Shown: positions 15,670-24,336 of the stretch, piece after piece | Layout of the letters: each line of letters starts with the position of its first letter | How positions within the stretch are numbered: the stretch's first letter is position 1 | Assembly (NCBI GenBank): GCA_023441105.1 | Contig: JAEZQX010000030.1 | Span: forward strand, 1 to 26,896 | DNA: 26,896 nucleotides | Direction: 5' to 3' | DNA from: Pseudomonadota bacterium | Lineage (GTDB): Bacteria; Pseudomonadota; Gammaproteobacteria; Burkholderiales; Burkholderiaceae | Notes under the pieces: model-generated | Seen by the model: the letters and a program-made list of their open reading frames with translations, nothing else | Told to the model about the DNA's origin: nothing | Databases searched by the model: none | Made by a program: the position numbers and the translations under genes

Positions 15670-16384
15670 CATGACGGCGCTGGTGACGGCGGCCAGCCGC
15701 GGCATCGGCCGGGGAATCGCGAAGCGGCTGGCATCGGACGGCTACACGGTGCTCACCCTCGATCGGGAGGCGCCGGCAGAGCTGCTGCCGCGCGAGGTCT
15801 ACCTGAAGGTTGATCTATCGGATGCGAAGGCCACTGCCGCCGCCCTCGCCGAGTTGGTAGACCGGCATGCGCCCACCCGGCTGGTCAACAACGCCGGCAT
15901 GGTGCGCCCGGCCGCGCTGGAAAACGTGACCGTCGAGGATCTCGAGGCGGTGGTGTCGCTGAACCTGCGTTGCGCCATCCAGTGCGCGCAGGCGGTGCTG
16001 CCGGCGATGAAGGCGGCCGGGCTTGGCCGGATCGTGAACATCGCCAGCCGGGCGGCGCTCGGCAAGGAGCTGCGCACCGCCTATGCCGCCACCAAGGCGG
16101 GCTTGATCGGAATGACCAAGACCTGGGCGCTGGAGCTGGCCGCCCAGGGCATCACCGTCAACGCGATCGGGCCCGGCCCGATCGGCACCGAGCTGTTCCA
16201 TGCCGCCAACCCGCCCGGCAGCCCCAAGACCAGGGCGATCATCGAAGGCGTGCCGGTGCAGCGCCTCGGCACGCCGGAGGACATCGCGCATGCGGCTGCC
16301 TTCCTGCTCGACGAGCGGGCGGGCTTCGTCACCGGCCAGGTCATCTACGTCTGCGGCGGGATGACGGTCGGGCTGGTCGCCTGA
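15662..16384 (+). CDS. SDR-family NAD(P)-dependent oxidoreductase
   Basis: A 240-residue classical short-chain dehydrogenase/reductase, cytoplasmic. The cofactor motif is TAASRGIG (9-16), with Ala in place of the usual first Gly; D34 in LDRE favours NAD over NADP. NNAG is at 76-79, the catalytic Ser at 129, and Y141-A-A-T-K145 is the YxxxK pair. The C-terminal GFVTGQVIYVCGGMTVG closes the Rossmann fold in FabG-like style. Its ATG lies inside the end of the upstream CMD-fold gene, so the two are translated together. It likely oxidises or reduces a hydroxy/keto group of the compound handled by this operon. Confidence 0.95.
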   Translation: MSNMTALVTAASRGIGRGIAKRLASDGYTVLTLDREAPAELLPREVYLKVDLSDAKATAAALAELVDRHAPTRLVNNAGMVRPAALENVTVEDLEAVVSLNLRCAIQCAQAVLPAMKAAGLGRIVNIASRAALGKELRTAYAATKAGLIGMTKTWALELAAQGITVNAIGPGPIGTELFHAANPPGSPKTRAIIEGVPVQRLGTPEDIAHAAAFLLDERAGFVTGQVIYVCGGMTVGLVA

Positions 16385-16393
16385 GGCTCAAGC

Positions 16394-16879
16394 GTGACAG
16401 CCATTGCAGACCGCCTTCACGCCCTCGGCCTCGTGCTGCCCGCGCCGTTGCAGCTACCCCCGGGCCTGGTCCTGCCGTTCCCTTGGGTCCGTGTCGTCGG
16501 CAACCGGGCATTGATCTCGGGCCACGGCCCGACCGACGCCGACGGCGCGCTGGCGAAGCCGCTTGGCAAGGTCGGCCGGGAGGTATCGCCGGATCAGGCC
16601 TATGCTGCGGCGCGGCTCGCGGGCCTGGCGATCCTCGGCAGCTTGCAGCGCGAGCTCGGCAGCCTCGACCGGATCGCCGCCTGGACGCGGGTGTTCGGGA
16701 TGGTCAATTCCGCGCCTGGCTTCAATCGGCAGCCGATGGTGATCAATGGCTTCACGGACCTGATCGTGGATGTCTTCGGCTCCGAGATTGGCCGCCATGC
16801 GCGCAGCGCCGTGGGCCTTGCCGAGCTGCCGTTCGACATCCCGGTCGAGATCGAGGCGGAAGTGCAGCTGACCGGCTGA
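16394..16879 (+). CDS. RidA/YjgF-family protein
   Basis: A 161-residue protein with the RidA fold. The end RSAVGLAELPFDIPVEIEAEV contains R137, the Arg that in RidA binds the substrate carboxylate, although the family's usual P-x-G before it is not seen. WVRVVGNRALISGHGP and DQAYAAARLAGLAILGSLQRELGSLDRI are typical of the longer YjgF-like subgroup (about 150-160 residues, as against 128 for RidA itself). The start is a GTG at 16394, 9 bases past the SDR stop; GAGGCTC is a weak ribosome-binding site. RidA hydrolyses reactive enamines/imines; subgroup members often act in catabolic operons as deaminases or hydrolases, which fits this context. Confidence 0.9.
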   Translation: MTAIADRLHALGLVLPAPLQLPPGLVLPFPWVRVVGNRALISGHGPTDADGALAKPLGKVGREVSPDQAYAAARLAGLAILGSLQRELGSLDRIAAWTRVFGMVNSAPGFNRQPMVINGFTDLIVDVFGSEIGRHARSAVGLAELPFDIPVEIEAEVQLTG

Positions 16880-16950
16880 AGACCTGTTCTTCAGCGATCA
16901 GACCGCGAGCGCGCCCGCTTGCATCGGCAGGGCATCACCTCGGTCGTGAG

Positions 16951-16994
16951 GAAAACAGGCAGGCCGCTGCCCGGCCTGGCCAGGCTCGCCTGGC
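16951..16994 (-). terminator. Terminator between convergent operons
   Basis: On the minus strand GGCAG-CGGC-CTGCC is followed directly by TGTTTTC, a plausible Rho-independent terminator for the sugar ABC operon. A second hairpin, GCCAGG-CTCG-CCTGGC (16979-16994), is next to it and could serve the plus-strand operon, though with only a weak pyrimidine tract. Confidence 0.5.
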
Positions 16995-17003
16995 GCGGCT
17001 TCT

Positions 17004-18104
17004 TCAGAGCACCTTGCCGGTGGCGTCGTCGATCAGGTGCATGTTGCCCAGGTCGGCGGCCAGCTTGATGCGCTTGCCGGGCTGCGCGCCGGCACCGGGG
17101 CTCACGCGGCCGCAGAAGTCCGCCCCGGGCACCGGGAAGAACACGATCGTCTCCATTCCCATCGGCTCGGTGACTTCGAGCTCGACTTCGAAGACGTGCT
17201 GGTTCGGCTCCAGCTGGGAGCGCGCCTCGACGATGTGCTCCGGCCGCAAGCCGAACATCAGGCGATCCCTGCCGACGTAGCCGCGGTAGCGCTGGGTCCG
17301 CTCCTGCGGAACGGGGAAGACGAGGTCCCTGCCCAGATGGACCTGCAGTGCGCCGGCGGCTTCCTCGAGGTGGCAAGGCGCCAGGTTCATTGCCGGCGAG
17401 CCGATGAAGCTGGCGACGAACTTCGTCGCCGGGGAATGGTAGAGATGATTCGGCGCGCCGACCTGCTCGATCATGCCGCCGTTCATCACCACCACCCGGT
17501 CCGCAAGCGTCATCGCCTCGACCTGGTCGTGGGTCACGTAGACGGTGGTGGTCTGGACCTTCTGGTGGACCTTCTTGATCTCCGTGCGCATCTGGACCCT
17601 CAGCTTGGCATCGAGGTTCGACAGCGGCTCGTCGAACAGGAACACCTTCGGGTCGCGCACGATCGCGCGGCCCATCGCGACGCGTTGGCGCTGCCCGCCG
17701 GAGAGCTGCTTCGGCTTGCGACGCAGCAACTCGCTGATGCCGAGGATATGGGCGGCGTTCTCGACCCGCCGGGTGATCTCTTCCTTCGCCACCTTCTTCA
17801 GGCGCAGCGCGAACGACATGTTCTCGAACACCGTCATGTGCGGGTACAGCGCATAGTTCTGGAAAACCATGGCGATGTCGCGGTCCTTCGGCGGAACGTC
17901 GTTCACGACTTCGCCGCCGATGGTGATGTCGCCGGCGGTGATTTCCTCGAGTCCGGCGATCATGCGCAGCGTGGTGCTCTTGCCGCAGCCGGAGGGCCCG
18001 ACCAGGACCACGAATTCCTTGTCGGCGATCGTCAGGTCGATGCCGCGGACCGCCGGCGTGTCCTCGTAGGTCTTGACCACGTTGTGCAGCCGAACCTGGG
18101 CCAT
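17004..18104 (-). CDS. CUT1-type sugar/polyol ABC transporter ATP-binding protein (UgpC/MalK-like)
   Basis: A 366-residue ATPase. Walker A is GPSGCGKST (36-44), the Q-loop is [13 protein letters not shown], the signature [15 protein letters not shown], Walker [17 protein letters not shown], and the switch His in [11 protein letters not shown]. Residues about 240-366 form the C-terminal regulatory OB/TOBE domain ([23 protein letters not shown]) seen in MalK, UgpC and their relatives. The ATG at 18104 lies 4 bases after the upstream permease stop and follows AAAGGAT. It is the last gene of the importer operon. The ATPase type is often shared between importers, so it says little about substrate. 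Confidence 0.95.
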   Translation of the reverse strand: MAQVRLHNVVKTYEDTPAVRGIDLTIADKEFVVLVGPSGCGKSTTLRMIAGLEEITAGDITIGGEVVNDVPPKDRDIAMVFQNYALYPHMTVFENMSFALRLKKVAKEEITRRVENAAHILGISELLRRKPKQLSGGQRQRVAMGRAIVRDPKVFLFDEPLSNLDAKLRVQMRTEIKKVHQKVQTTTVYVTHDQVEAMTLADRVVVMNGGMIEQVGAPNHLYHSPATKFVASFIGSPAMNLAPCHLEEAAGALQVHLGRDLVFPVPQERTQRYRGYVGRDRLMFGLRPEHIVEARSQLEPNQHVFEVELEVTEPMGMETIVFFPVPGADFCGRVSPGAGAQPGKRIKLAADLGNMHLIDDATGKVL

Positions 18105-18108
18105 GGAT

Positions 18109-19023
18109 CTATCCTTTGGTCGCGCCTGCCGTCAGTCCGGCGATGTAGTAGTCCATCAGGAAGGCGTAGATGATCAGCGGCGGCGCGGCCCCGAGCAATG
18201 CGCCGGCCATGATCTGGCCCCAGTTGTAGACGTCGCCCTTGATCAGGGTGGTGACGATGCCCACCGGCAGCACCAGCTGGTCGGTGGAGGTGGTGAACGC
18301 CATCGGGTAGAGGAACTGCGACCAGGCGACCGTGAACGCGAAGATCGTCGCGGCGATGATGCCCGGCAACGCCACCGGGATGAAGACCATGGTCAGCATC
18401 TTGAAGTAGCTGGCGCCGTCGATCAGCGCCGCTTCGTCGAGCTCCTTCGGGATGGAGGCGAAGTAGGCGATCAGGATCCAGGTGGCGAAGGGCACCGACA
18501 GAGTGGGATAGATGATGATCAGCGCCCACCAGTGGTTGATCAATTCGATGCCGGTGTTCTCGTGCACGAAGGCGAAGATCTTGAACAGGGGGATGAACAG
18601 CAGCGTGTCGGGCACCAGGTAGGTGAGGAACACGCCGGTGGCGAGGCTCGCGGACCCCCAGAACTTCATCCGCGACAGAGCGAATGCGGCCGGGATGCTG
18701 ATCAGCATGGTGATGACCACCACCGCCAGCGCGACCACCGCGGAGTTGCGGAAGAACGTCAGGTAGGTGCTGGAGCCCAGCAGTGCCGCATAGTTGTCGA
18801 GCGTCGGCGCCCGGACCCACCACGGGTTGGTGATCGCGGCGACTTCGCCGCTGCCCTTGAGCGACGTGATGAACATGTAGATGGGCGGCATCAGGAAGAA
18901 CACCGCGAACATCACCAGGAACACATACGACCAGATCAGCGCCCAGCGCCGGCTGCGATGGATGCTGGGCCGGCGCGCGGAATGTGGCGTGGGTGCGGCG
19001 ATGGCGCCAGGGTTCGTGCTCAT
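18109..19023 (-). CDS. CUT1-type ABC transporter permease (MalG/UgpE-like)
   Basis: A 304-residue inner-membrane permease with six predicted helices. After a ~28-residue cytoplasmic lead rich in Pro and Arg, helix 1 is [24 protein letters not shown]. The cytoplasmic EAA loop that docks on the ATPase reads [27 protein letters not shown]. The ATG at 19023 overlaps the stop of the first permease as ATGA; a long upstream extension of the frame is a shadow. It partners with the MalF-like subunit and the ATPase. Length and topology are normal for the family. Confidence 0.95.
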   Translation of the reverse strand: MSTNPGAIAAPTPHSARRPSIHRSRRWALIWSYVFLVMFAVFFLMPPIYMFITSLKGSGEVAAITNPWWVRAPTLDNYAALLGSSTYLTFFRNSAVVALAVVVITMLISIPAAFALSRMKFWGSASLATGVFLTYLVPDTLLFIPLFKIFAFVHENTGIELINHWWALIIIYPTLSVPFATWILIAYFASIPKELDEAALIDGASYFKMLTMVFIPVALPGIIAATIFAFTVAWSQFLYPMAFTTSTDQLVLPVGIVTTLIKGDVYNWGQIMAGALLGAAPPLIIYAFLMDYYIAGLTAGATKG

Positions 19024-19946
19024 GCGTCGTTGCCCCGCCTGTTGATGCCGCGCAGGATGAAGATCGCCGAGATGCCCAGGATCGGCAGCATGAACAGCGA
19101 CACGCTGGCGCCGAGCGGGATGTCGTTGCCCTGGATGCCCAGGTTGAAGGCCCAGGTCGCGAAGACATGGGTCTGGTCGACCGGGCCGCCGCTGGTCAGG
19201 ATTCGGACGATGTCGAAGTTGGCAAAGGTGACGATGAGCGAGAACAGCACCGTGATGGAGATGATGTTGCGCATCATCGGCAGCGTGATGTACCAGATCT
19301 TCTGCCACCAGTTGGCGCCGTCGATGGCGGCGGCTTCGAACAACTGCTCCGGCACCGACTTGAGGGCGGCGAGGTACATGATCAGGAAGAAGGGCGCGCC
19401 GTACCAGACGTTCACCAGGATGACGGAGATCCGCGCCCACAGCGGGTCGCCCAGCCAGTTGACCGGATCGATGCCGATCCGCACCAGCAGCCAGTTGAGG
19501 GCGCTGTAGGAGGGATCGAACAGCCAGAACCAGCCGAGGGTGCTCATCGCCGGCGGGATGACCCATGGCACCAGCAGCATGCCGCGCCACTTGCGCTGGC
19601 CCTTGGAGGGAATGGTATGGACGAAGTGAGCGAGGAAGAAGCCGATCAGCGCCTTGAAGAGCACGGCGCTGATGGCGAAGATGCACGATTGCTTGACCAC
19701 CATCCAGAAGGTGTCGCGCTTGAAGAGGAACTCGAAGTTGCCGAAGCCGACGAAGCGCTCCATCGACTTGTTGAGGGTCGCGAGATAGATCGCATAGAGC
19801 GCCGGATAGACCACCAGCAGCGCGATCAACAGCATCAGCGGCACCGCCATCAGGACGGCAATGGTGGACTTGCGCCGCATGAGCTTTTTCATCGTCATGC
19901 GGCGCCTGGCCGGGAGCATGCCGGTCAGGCTGTCTGCATCAGCCAT
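19020..19946 (-). CDS. CUT1-type ABC transporter permease (MalF/UgpA-like)
   Basis: A 308-residue inner-membrane permease with six helices, the first being TIAVLMAVPLMLLIALLVVYPALYA. The EAA loop is FEAAAIDGANWWQKIWYITLPMM. It lacks the extra periplasmic domain of E. coli MalF, so it is of the short UgpA-like type. I chose the ATG at 19946, which has AGCAGGAT before it; an ATG 16 residues later (MTMKKLMRRK) is a possible alternative. It lies between the binding protein (89 bases upstream) and the second permease (4-base overlap). Confidence 0.94.
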   Translation of the reverse strand: MADADSLTGMLPARRRMTMKKLMRRKSTIAVLMAVPLMLLIALLVVYPALYAIYLATLNKSMERFVGFGNFEFLFKRDTFWMVVKQSCIFAISAVLFKALIGFFLAHFVHTIPSKGQRKWRGMLLVPWVIPPAMSTLGWFWLFDPSYSALNWLLVRIGIDPVNWLGDPLWARISVILVNVWYGAPFFLIMYLAALKSVPEQLFEAAAIDGANWWQKIWYITLPMMRNIISITVLFSLIVTFANFDIVRILTSGGPVDQTHVFATWAFNLGIQGNDIPLGASVSLFMLPILGISAIFILRGINRRGNDA

Positions 19947-20035
19947 GGATCCTGCTCCCCGATGTGCGCTTGCTGGGCCGAAGCTGGCGGGCGGCGGCAC
20001 GGTTCACGATGGTTGCCGCCCGCGGATCGCAACCC

Positions 20036-21391
20036 TCAGGAGCGCATGAAGCCCTCCAGTTCCGAGGCGGCCCAGCCGATCGCCTTGTCGACCGATTCGC
20101 CGCCCTGGGTGCACTTGGCGATCATCTTGGTCATGGTCGCCTGGGTGTAGATCTGGTTGCCGATCCGCACCGGTGCCGGCGCGCCGGCGATCGAGACCAC
20201 TTGGTCTTCACGCGGCGGGTAGTTGTAGACCGTGCCGGCCGGCGGCCCCACCTCTTCCCATGTCTTGAAGTCGCGCAGGCCCGCGAATCCCGGGATGTCG
20301 TAGCCGCCGCTCGCGGTCACCATGCTCTCGATGGAAGATTTTTCCGACAGGTGGGCGAGCAGGCTCTTGGCGGCCGGGACGTTCTTCGACCACTTCCAGA
20401 TCCCCCAATAGAACGGCAGTCCGGGAGCGAACCGGCCGTGCGGACCCTTGGGCGAGGGGAACGTCCAGCACTGCTCGGCGACCTTGGGATTGTCCCGCTT
20501 GGCGACGGCCCAGGCGCTGGGCGGGTTCATGATCAGCGACCCCTGCCCGGAGATCAGGTACTTGTTGTTGGACGCGTCGTCCCAGGCGAAGACGTCCGGC
20601 GGCAGCACCTTCACCAGCCGCTGCATGTACTCCAGCACCTGCTTGACGGCGTCGGACTTGACGGTGATGTTGCCCTTGGCATCCACCAGTTGCGCGCCGT
20701 AAGCCTGGAACAGCGCGCCGACCCAATCCACCGAGTCGGTCGTCTGGCCAAGCCCCAGGCCGAACGGGAAGCCGGCCTTCTGGCACTTGGCGGCAACGGC
20801 GAGGAAGTTGTCCCAGGTCCACTGGTCCTGCAATGCCTGGTCCGGCTTGCCGCCGGCGGCCGGGTACATCTTGACGACATCGATTCCGCCATGCTTCTCG
20901 AGCAGGTCGATGCGGCCGCACGGTCCCTTGAGCTGGCTGCCGTTGGTTGCGGGAACCGCCACCCACTGGCCGTCGACCTTGCCGAGGTATTCGACGACCG
21001 CGGGTGCCTTGCCGTTGACCTTCATCGCGGCGTTCATGATGTCGTCGACCGGCACCAGGTTCCTGGCCTGGTACGGCGCATCCCAGCTGGTCAATTGCAG
21101 GATGTCGTGGCCCGACCTGGCCTGCGATTCGGCAACCCCGGTCATCTGCAGCTTGTTGCCCTGCGACGTGATGTAGTCGATCTTGATGTCGACCTTCTCC
21201 TTCGCGGCCCAGTCGTTGCAGATCCGAGTGATGGTGTCGTTGGCGCCGGGGACCCAGTGGTCCCAGAAGCCGACCGACAACGAGCCTGCTGCCCGCGCAT
21301 GCCGGAGATAGGGGGGCGCCAGGCTGGCGGCCGACACCGCGGCTGTCGTCGCCAGGAAGCTTCTCCGGGAAATCCTCCTCATCGGTGCCAT
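20036..21391 (-). CDS. CUT1-type ABC sugar-binding protein with Tat signal
   Basis: A 451-residue periplasmic receptor of extracellular solute-binding family 1. The N-terminus MRRISRRSFLATTAAVSAA is a twin-arginine signal (S-R-R-S-F-L), with cleavage near ARA at about residue 35, so the protein is folded before export. Mature marks: SVGFWDHWVPGANDTITRICNDW, ILQLTSWDAPYQARNLVPVDD, GKVDGQWVAVPATNG, and the C-terminal PVRIGNQIYTQATMTKMIAKC. GGGAGAGGCG precedes the ATG at 21391; an ATG three codons on is also possible. It is the first gene of the importer operon. Ligand unknown: sugars, polyols and glycerol phosphates are the family's usual cargo. Two to three cysteines in the mature part (NDW region, GPCGR, QCW, KCT) are more than usual. 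Confidence 0.94.
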   Translation of the reverse strand: MAPMRRISRRSFLATTAAVSAASLAPPYLRHARAAGSLSVGFWDHWVPGANDTITRICNDWAAKEKVDIKIDYITSQGNKLQMTGVAESQARSGHDILQLTSWDAPYQARNLVPVDDIMNAAMKVNGKAPAVVEYLGKVDGQWVAVPATNGSQLKGPCGRIDLLEKHGGIDVVKMYPAAGGKPDQALQDQWTWDNFLAVAAKCQKAGFPFGLGLGQTTDSVDWVGALFQAYGAQLVDAKGNITVKSDAVKQVLEYMQRLVKVLPPDVFAWDDASNNKYLISGQGSLIMNPPSAWAVAKRDNPKVAEQCWTFPSPKGPHGRFAPGLPFYWGIWKWSKNVPAAKSLLAHLSEKSSIESMVTASGGYDIPGFAGLRDFKTWEEVGPPAGTVYNYPPREDQVVSIAGAPAPVRIGNQIYTQATMTKMIAKCTQGGESVDKAIGWAASELEGFMRS

Positions 21392-21518
21392 ATTCGCCTC
21401 TCCCAGTAACCGGTTGATGAACGCGAATAGGAAGCCCGGCGTCTAGTCATGCCACTTGGGCGGCGCCTTCGGCCATGCCGGTCCCGCAAGCCGTTGCAGT
21501 CCCGAACCTGGCGAGAAC

Positions 21519-21547
21519 ATCCTAAAGACTTTCGCTGTTCCAGTCCA
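21519..21547 (-). promoter_or_regulatory. Candidate promoter of sugar ABC operon
   Basis: Minus-strand TGGACT (21547-21542) and TAGGAT (21524-21519) are separated by 17 bases, each matching the sigma70 consensus at four of six positions. They lie about 130 bases before the binding-protein ATG. The match is modest, and no clear operator was seen in the 275-base divergent gap. Confidence 0.3.
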
Positions 21548-21666
21548 CTGTCCGCCCTCGCCGTGCGGCGGCCGCGCCTGGCGGCTATTGGCTGAGGAGG
21601 CGCGGCGCTTGCCTCGGGTAGTCCGTTACGATTCCTGACGATGCAGTTCGTACAGCAGGTCAATGC

Positions 21667-22194
21667 ATGAACGCACAGCCCCGAAACGTCCGGCTGTTCC
21701 TCGCGCTATGGCCGGATGCGGCGGTGCGCGCAGCCATTGCAGCGCATGTGGCTGCCTGGTCGTTGCCGCGCGGATGTTTGAAGTACCGGCCGGACGACTG
21801 GCATGTCACGCTGCATTACATCGGCGGCCTGGCGATCGATCGCATCGGCATCCTCGCGGATGCCATCGACCAGCCGATGGAGCCGTTCGACCTGCTGCTC
21901 GACGAGCCCCGTTCGTGGCCTCGCGGCCTTGCCGTCCTGGAGGCGTCGCAGGTGCCGGCGCCGATGCAGGACCTGCATCGGCGTCTCGGCGCTGCGCTGG
22001 CGGACTCCGGCCTGCCGGTCGAGCGGCGGCCCTATCGGCCGCATGTGACGCTCGCGCGCCGGGCCGAAGGCGCGCTTGCCCCGTGCGGCCGGGCGCCGGT
22101 GAGATGGCCGGCGCGCAGCTTCGCTTTGGTCGTGTCGACCGGCAACAGCGGCCACCGGTACGAGGTCCTGCGGGAATACCGGCCGGCGGCATGA
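21667..22194 (+). CDS. thpR: RNA 2',3'-cyclic phosphodiesterase (2'-5' RNA ligase family)
   Basis: A 175-residue cytoplasmic enzyme of the 2H phosphoesterase superfamily. Both catalytic H-x-T motifs are seen: WHVTLHYIG (about residues 45-53) and RPHVTLARR (about 120-128). The N-terminal RLFLALWPDAAVRAAIAAH and the length match ThpR, which opens 2',3'-cyclic phosphates on RNA to 2'-phosphates. The ATG at 21667 is preceded by AGCAGGTCA. It stands alone between two minus-strand units and appears unrelated in function to its neighbours, a typical housekeeping insert. Confidence 0.92.
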   Translation: MNAQPRNVRLFLALWPDAAVRAAIAAHVAAWSLPRGCLKYRPDDWHVTLHYIGGLAIDRIGILADAIDQPMEPFDLLLDEPRSWPRGLAVLEASQVPAPMQDLHRRLGAALADSGLPVERRPYRPHVTLARRAEGALAPCGRAPVRWPARSFALVVSTGNSGHRYEVLREYRPAA

Positions 22195-22246
22195 GCTCGG
22201 GGCAGGTCCGGGCCGGGGGTCGACGACCGCCGCCGGCTGGGCGTGG

Positions 22247-22951
22247 CTAGCGGCCGTACTCGAGCTTCGGGTACCAGTCTGCACCCCGGCCTTCGGGGGT
22301 GCTGTCGAGAATCGTCCACAGCGGCATCAGATCGGGCGCCCCCCGCGGATCCTGCCCCGGATCCATGGTGACTGCGCCCATTTCGCCGCTCCAGAAGTGG
22401 CGGATGCTGCCGTCGCGCCGGGTGAAGACGTTGAATGCCGGCACGTCAGCATCGCCCGCGTTGACATAGTCGCGGGTGAAGTCGCCGGCGCCGTCCGAGA
22501 AGAGCCGGAGATGGCGCCAGCCGCGTTCCCGGGCGAAGGCCGTCAGCCGGTCGATCGGCGAGCGCGCCGTGACCACCAGCGACACGCGCTGACCGACGTC
22601 CGCCGCCTCGCCGTCCCATGCGGCCAGCAGGGAAGTGCACATCGGACATGGCCGCTGGCGCTGCGGGCCGAACATCCAGCTGTAGACGACAAGGGTCTGC
22701 TGGTCGCCGAAAAGCTGCGAGAAGGTCACCGGCCCGTCCACGCCTTCGAAGCGATAGTCCTGCGGCACCTTGCCGCCCGGTGGTAGGGCACGGCGCTGTT
22801 GCGCCACGCGCTCGATATGGCGCCGCAGCTCGATCTCCTCGGCCAGCAGCGCGTCGCGCGCCTGCCGGTATGCCGGGCTCTCGTTGGGGAAGCGGACGCC
22901 ATTGAGCCTGGCGAGCTCGGCTGCCGGCTTGAGTTGCTGCGGTGGGCTCAT
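22247..22951 (-). CDS. DUF899 family thioredoxin-like protein
   Basis: A 234-residue protein of the DUF899 family. The N-terminal half has FPNESPAYRQARDALLAEEIELRRHIERVA and ALPPGGKVPQDYRFEG, then the thioredoxin-like core TLVVYSWMFGPQRQRPCPMCTSLLAAWDGEA, where C-P-M-C (about 102-105) sits at the position of a redox motif. DFTRDYVNAGDADVPAFNVF and SGEMG follow. AAGGAG lies 6 bases before the ATG at 22951. No signal peptide, so cytoplasmic. The family has no settled function; many members lie next to TetR regulators. Here there is a sharp promoter and a TetR-like operator but no regulator gene in the window. Confidence 0.92.
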   Translation of the reverse strand: MSPPQQLKPAAELARLNGVRFPNESPAYRQARDALLAEEIELRRHIERVAQQRRALPPGGKVPQDYRFEGVDGPVTFSQLFGDQQTLVVYSWMFGPQRQRPCPMCTSLLAAWDGEAADVGQRVSLVVTARSPIDRLTAFARERGWRHLRLFSDGAGDFTRDYVNAGDADVPAFNVFTRRDGSIRHFWSGEMGAVTMDPGQDPRGAPDLMPLWTILDSTPEGRGADWYPKLEYGR

Positions 22952-22966
22952 GGAGGCTCCTTAAAG

Positions 22967-22982
22967 TTTACCAATCGGTAAA
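22967..22982. promoter_or_regulatory. Operator-like inverted repeat at DUF899 promoter
   Basis: TTTACC-AATC-GGTAAA is a perfect 6-4-6 dyad of the TetR-operator style. It covers the expected transcription start, 15 bases before the DUF899 ATG, so a bound repressor would block transcription. The repressor is not encoded in the window. Confidence 0.65.
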
Positions 22983-22984
22983 GC

Positions 22985-23013
22985 GTTATAGCTGCTGGGC
23001 GGCCAGAGGTCAA
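22985..23013 (-). promoter_or_regulatory. Sigma70 promoter of DUF899 gene
   Basis: Minus-strand TTGACC (23013-23008) and TATAAC (22990-22985) are separated by exactly 17 bases, five of six matches each. The start of transcription would fall near 22978, inside the adjacent inverted repeat. This is the clearest promoter in the window. Confidence 0.75.
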
Positions 23014-23083
23014 GCGGCCGGCGTTCCGGCGCGTTCGCCGCAGGCAGGCGAATGCCGCTTTCCGATTGCGCTTTGCGGCGCCG

Positions 23084-24274
23084 TCAGATGCTGAGATCGA
23101 GCAGGTTGTAGTCCTTCATCGACGCCTTCGCCGCTTCATCCCAGCGGAACTGCTGGCCGGCTGCCGCATGCGGCTGGTAGGCGAACGGCGTCTCGGCAGG
23201 AAACCTCTGCCGCCGCGCGTCGATGGCATAGCCGATCACCCGGGCGCGCCGGGCGATCCGCTGCTCGTCGTAGACGCCTGCCGTGCCGTGCAGGGTGGCC
23301 GGCGCGACGACGCCGAGGACGGAGCGGCGGCGATGGAAGCCGAAGTTCACCGTCACCCGCCAGTCGCGGCTGGTGTTGGCGAACGAACCGTGCACTGCCT
23401 GGCGGTTGGTCATCGCGACATCCCCCGGCTTGCAGATCAGCGGCACCGCATCGCGCAGCCGCTCGGAGCCGGCGGCGGCGACCATCGCCGGGATGTCCGC
23501 GCGCCCGAGCGCATGGGAACCCGGCACCACCCAGACACCGTTGGCGGCGGTGCAGCCGTACAGCTGCGCCATGAAGTTGAAGCCATGGCTGTCGGCGTCG
23601 AACAGGGGGCTGTCCCAGTGGGTGATTCCGTCCTGGTGCCAGGCCACCGAGGCGCCCAATCCCGGCTCCTTGATGAACAACGCCTCGTTGAACGGCACGA
23701 AGTCGGCGCCATTGACCGCGGCCGCCACCGCCAGCAGTTGCGGATGGCCATAGACGCGCAGCGCTGCCTCGGAGAATTGCAGCGAGCCGAGGATCAGATA
23801 GACGATTTCCTCCGGCGCCCGCGCGGACGCCTTGGGCTCGAACATCTTCACCGGATGGCGGCCGTTGGCGAAATCGGTGCCGCCGGCCGGATCGCCCAGC
23901 GGGCGCGACCACAGCAGCGTCGCCGCCTTGTTGTCCACGGCCAGCGCCGGCCTGCCATGGCGGTCGGTGGGCGCGCCCTTGCGCACCGGCAGCCGCTCGA
24001 GGATGTCCCGGAAGTCCGCCTCGATGTCGGCGAGCTCGCCGGCCTGCAGCACGCCCTCGAAGACGTAGAAGCCGCAGCGCCAGTACGCCTCGAGGATCTC
24101 CGGATGCAACTGGCCGTCGGCGGTGAAGCGGATCGGACCGCGGTTGCCGAGACTGAAGGCGCGCTGCTCGCCCTGCGCGAGGTAGTCGCGCATCGCGGCT
24201 TCCTGTTCGCCGTAATCGACGGCAATGCCGAGCGGGAGCGAGCCCTCCTTCAGGCGGCCGTGCGGAGGGCTCAT
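23084..24274 (-). CDS. Phytanoyl-CoA dioxygenase (PhyH) family protein
   Basis: A 396-residue Fe(II)/2-oxoglutarate oxygenase. The iron ligands are H213 and D215 (WHQDGITHW) and H295 (QAVHGSF); R306, eleven residues later, is the likely 2-oxoglutarate anchor. The N-terminal ILEAYWRCGFYVFEGVLQAGELADIEAD is the usual lead of PhyH proteins, though ~60 residues longer than in the shortest members. The C-terminal half has FHRRRSVLG and KASMKDYNLLDLSI. GGAG lies about 12 bases before the ATG at 24274. It follows a Bcr/CflA-type MFS gene by 62 bases and likely shares its transcript. PhyH members hydroxylate acyl chains, acids or natural products; the substrate here is unknown. Confidence 0.93.
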   Translation of the reverse strand: MSPPHGRLKEGSLPLGIAVDYGEQEAAMRDYLAQGEQRAFSLGNRGPIRFTADGQLHPEILEAYWRCGFYVFEGVLQAGELADIEADFRDILERLPVRKGAPTDRHGRPALAVDNKAATLLWSRPLGDPAGGTDFANGRHPVKMFEPKASARAPEEIVYLILGSLQFSEAALRVYGHPQLLAVAAAVNGADFVPFNEALFIKEPGLGASVAWHQDGITHWDSPLFDADSHGFNFMAQLYGCTAANGVWVVPGSHALGRADIPAMVAAAGSERLRDAVPLICKPGDVAMTNRQAVHGSFANTSRDWRVTVNFGFHRRRSVLGVVAPATLHGTAGVYDEQRIARRARVIGYAIDARRQRFPAETPFAYQPHAAAGQQFRWDEAAKASMKDYNLLDLSI

Positions 24275-24336
24275 CCCCTGGTCTCCTGTTGTTGCGGTTG
24301 CGTGTCAGGTTAGCAGAATGCCGCGAGGGGCCTCTA

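Noticed and set aside
18109..19686. 525-codon frame joining the two permeases
   Set aside because: Only the last 304 codons are permease-like; the ATGA overlap at 19020-19023 marks the true start.
21609..21632. TTGCCT / TACGAT as a promoter for thpR
   Set aside because: The spacing is 12 bases, too short for sigma70.
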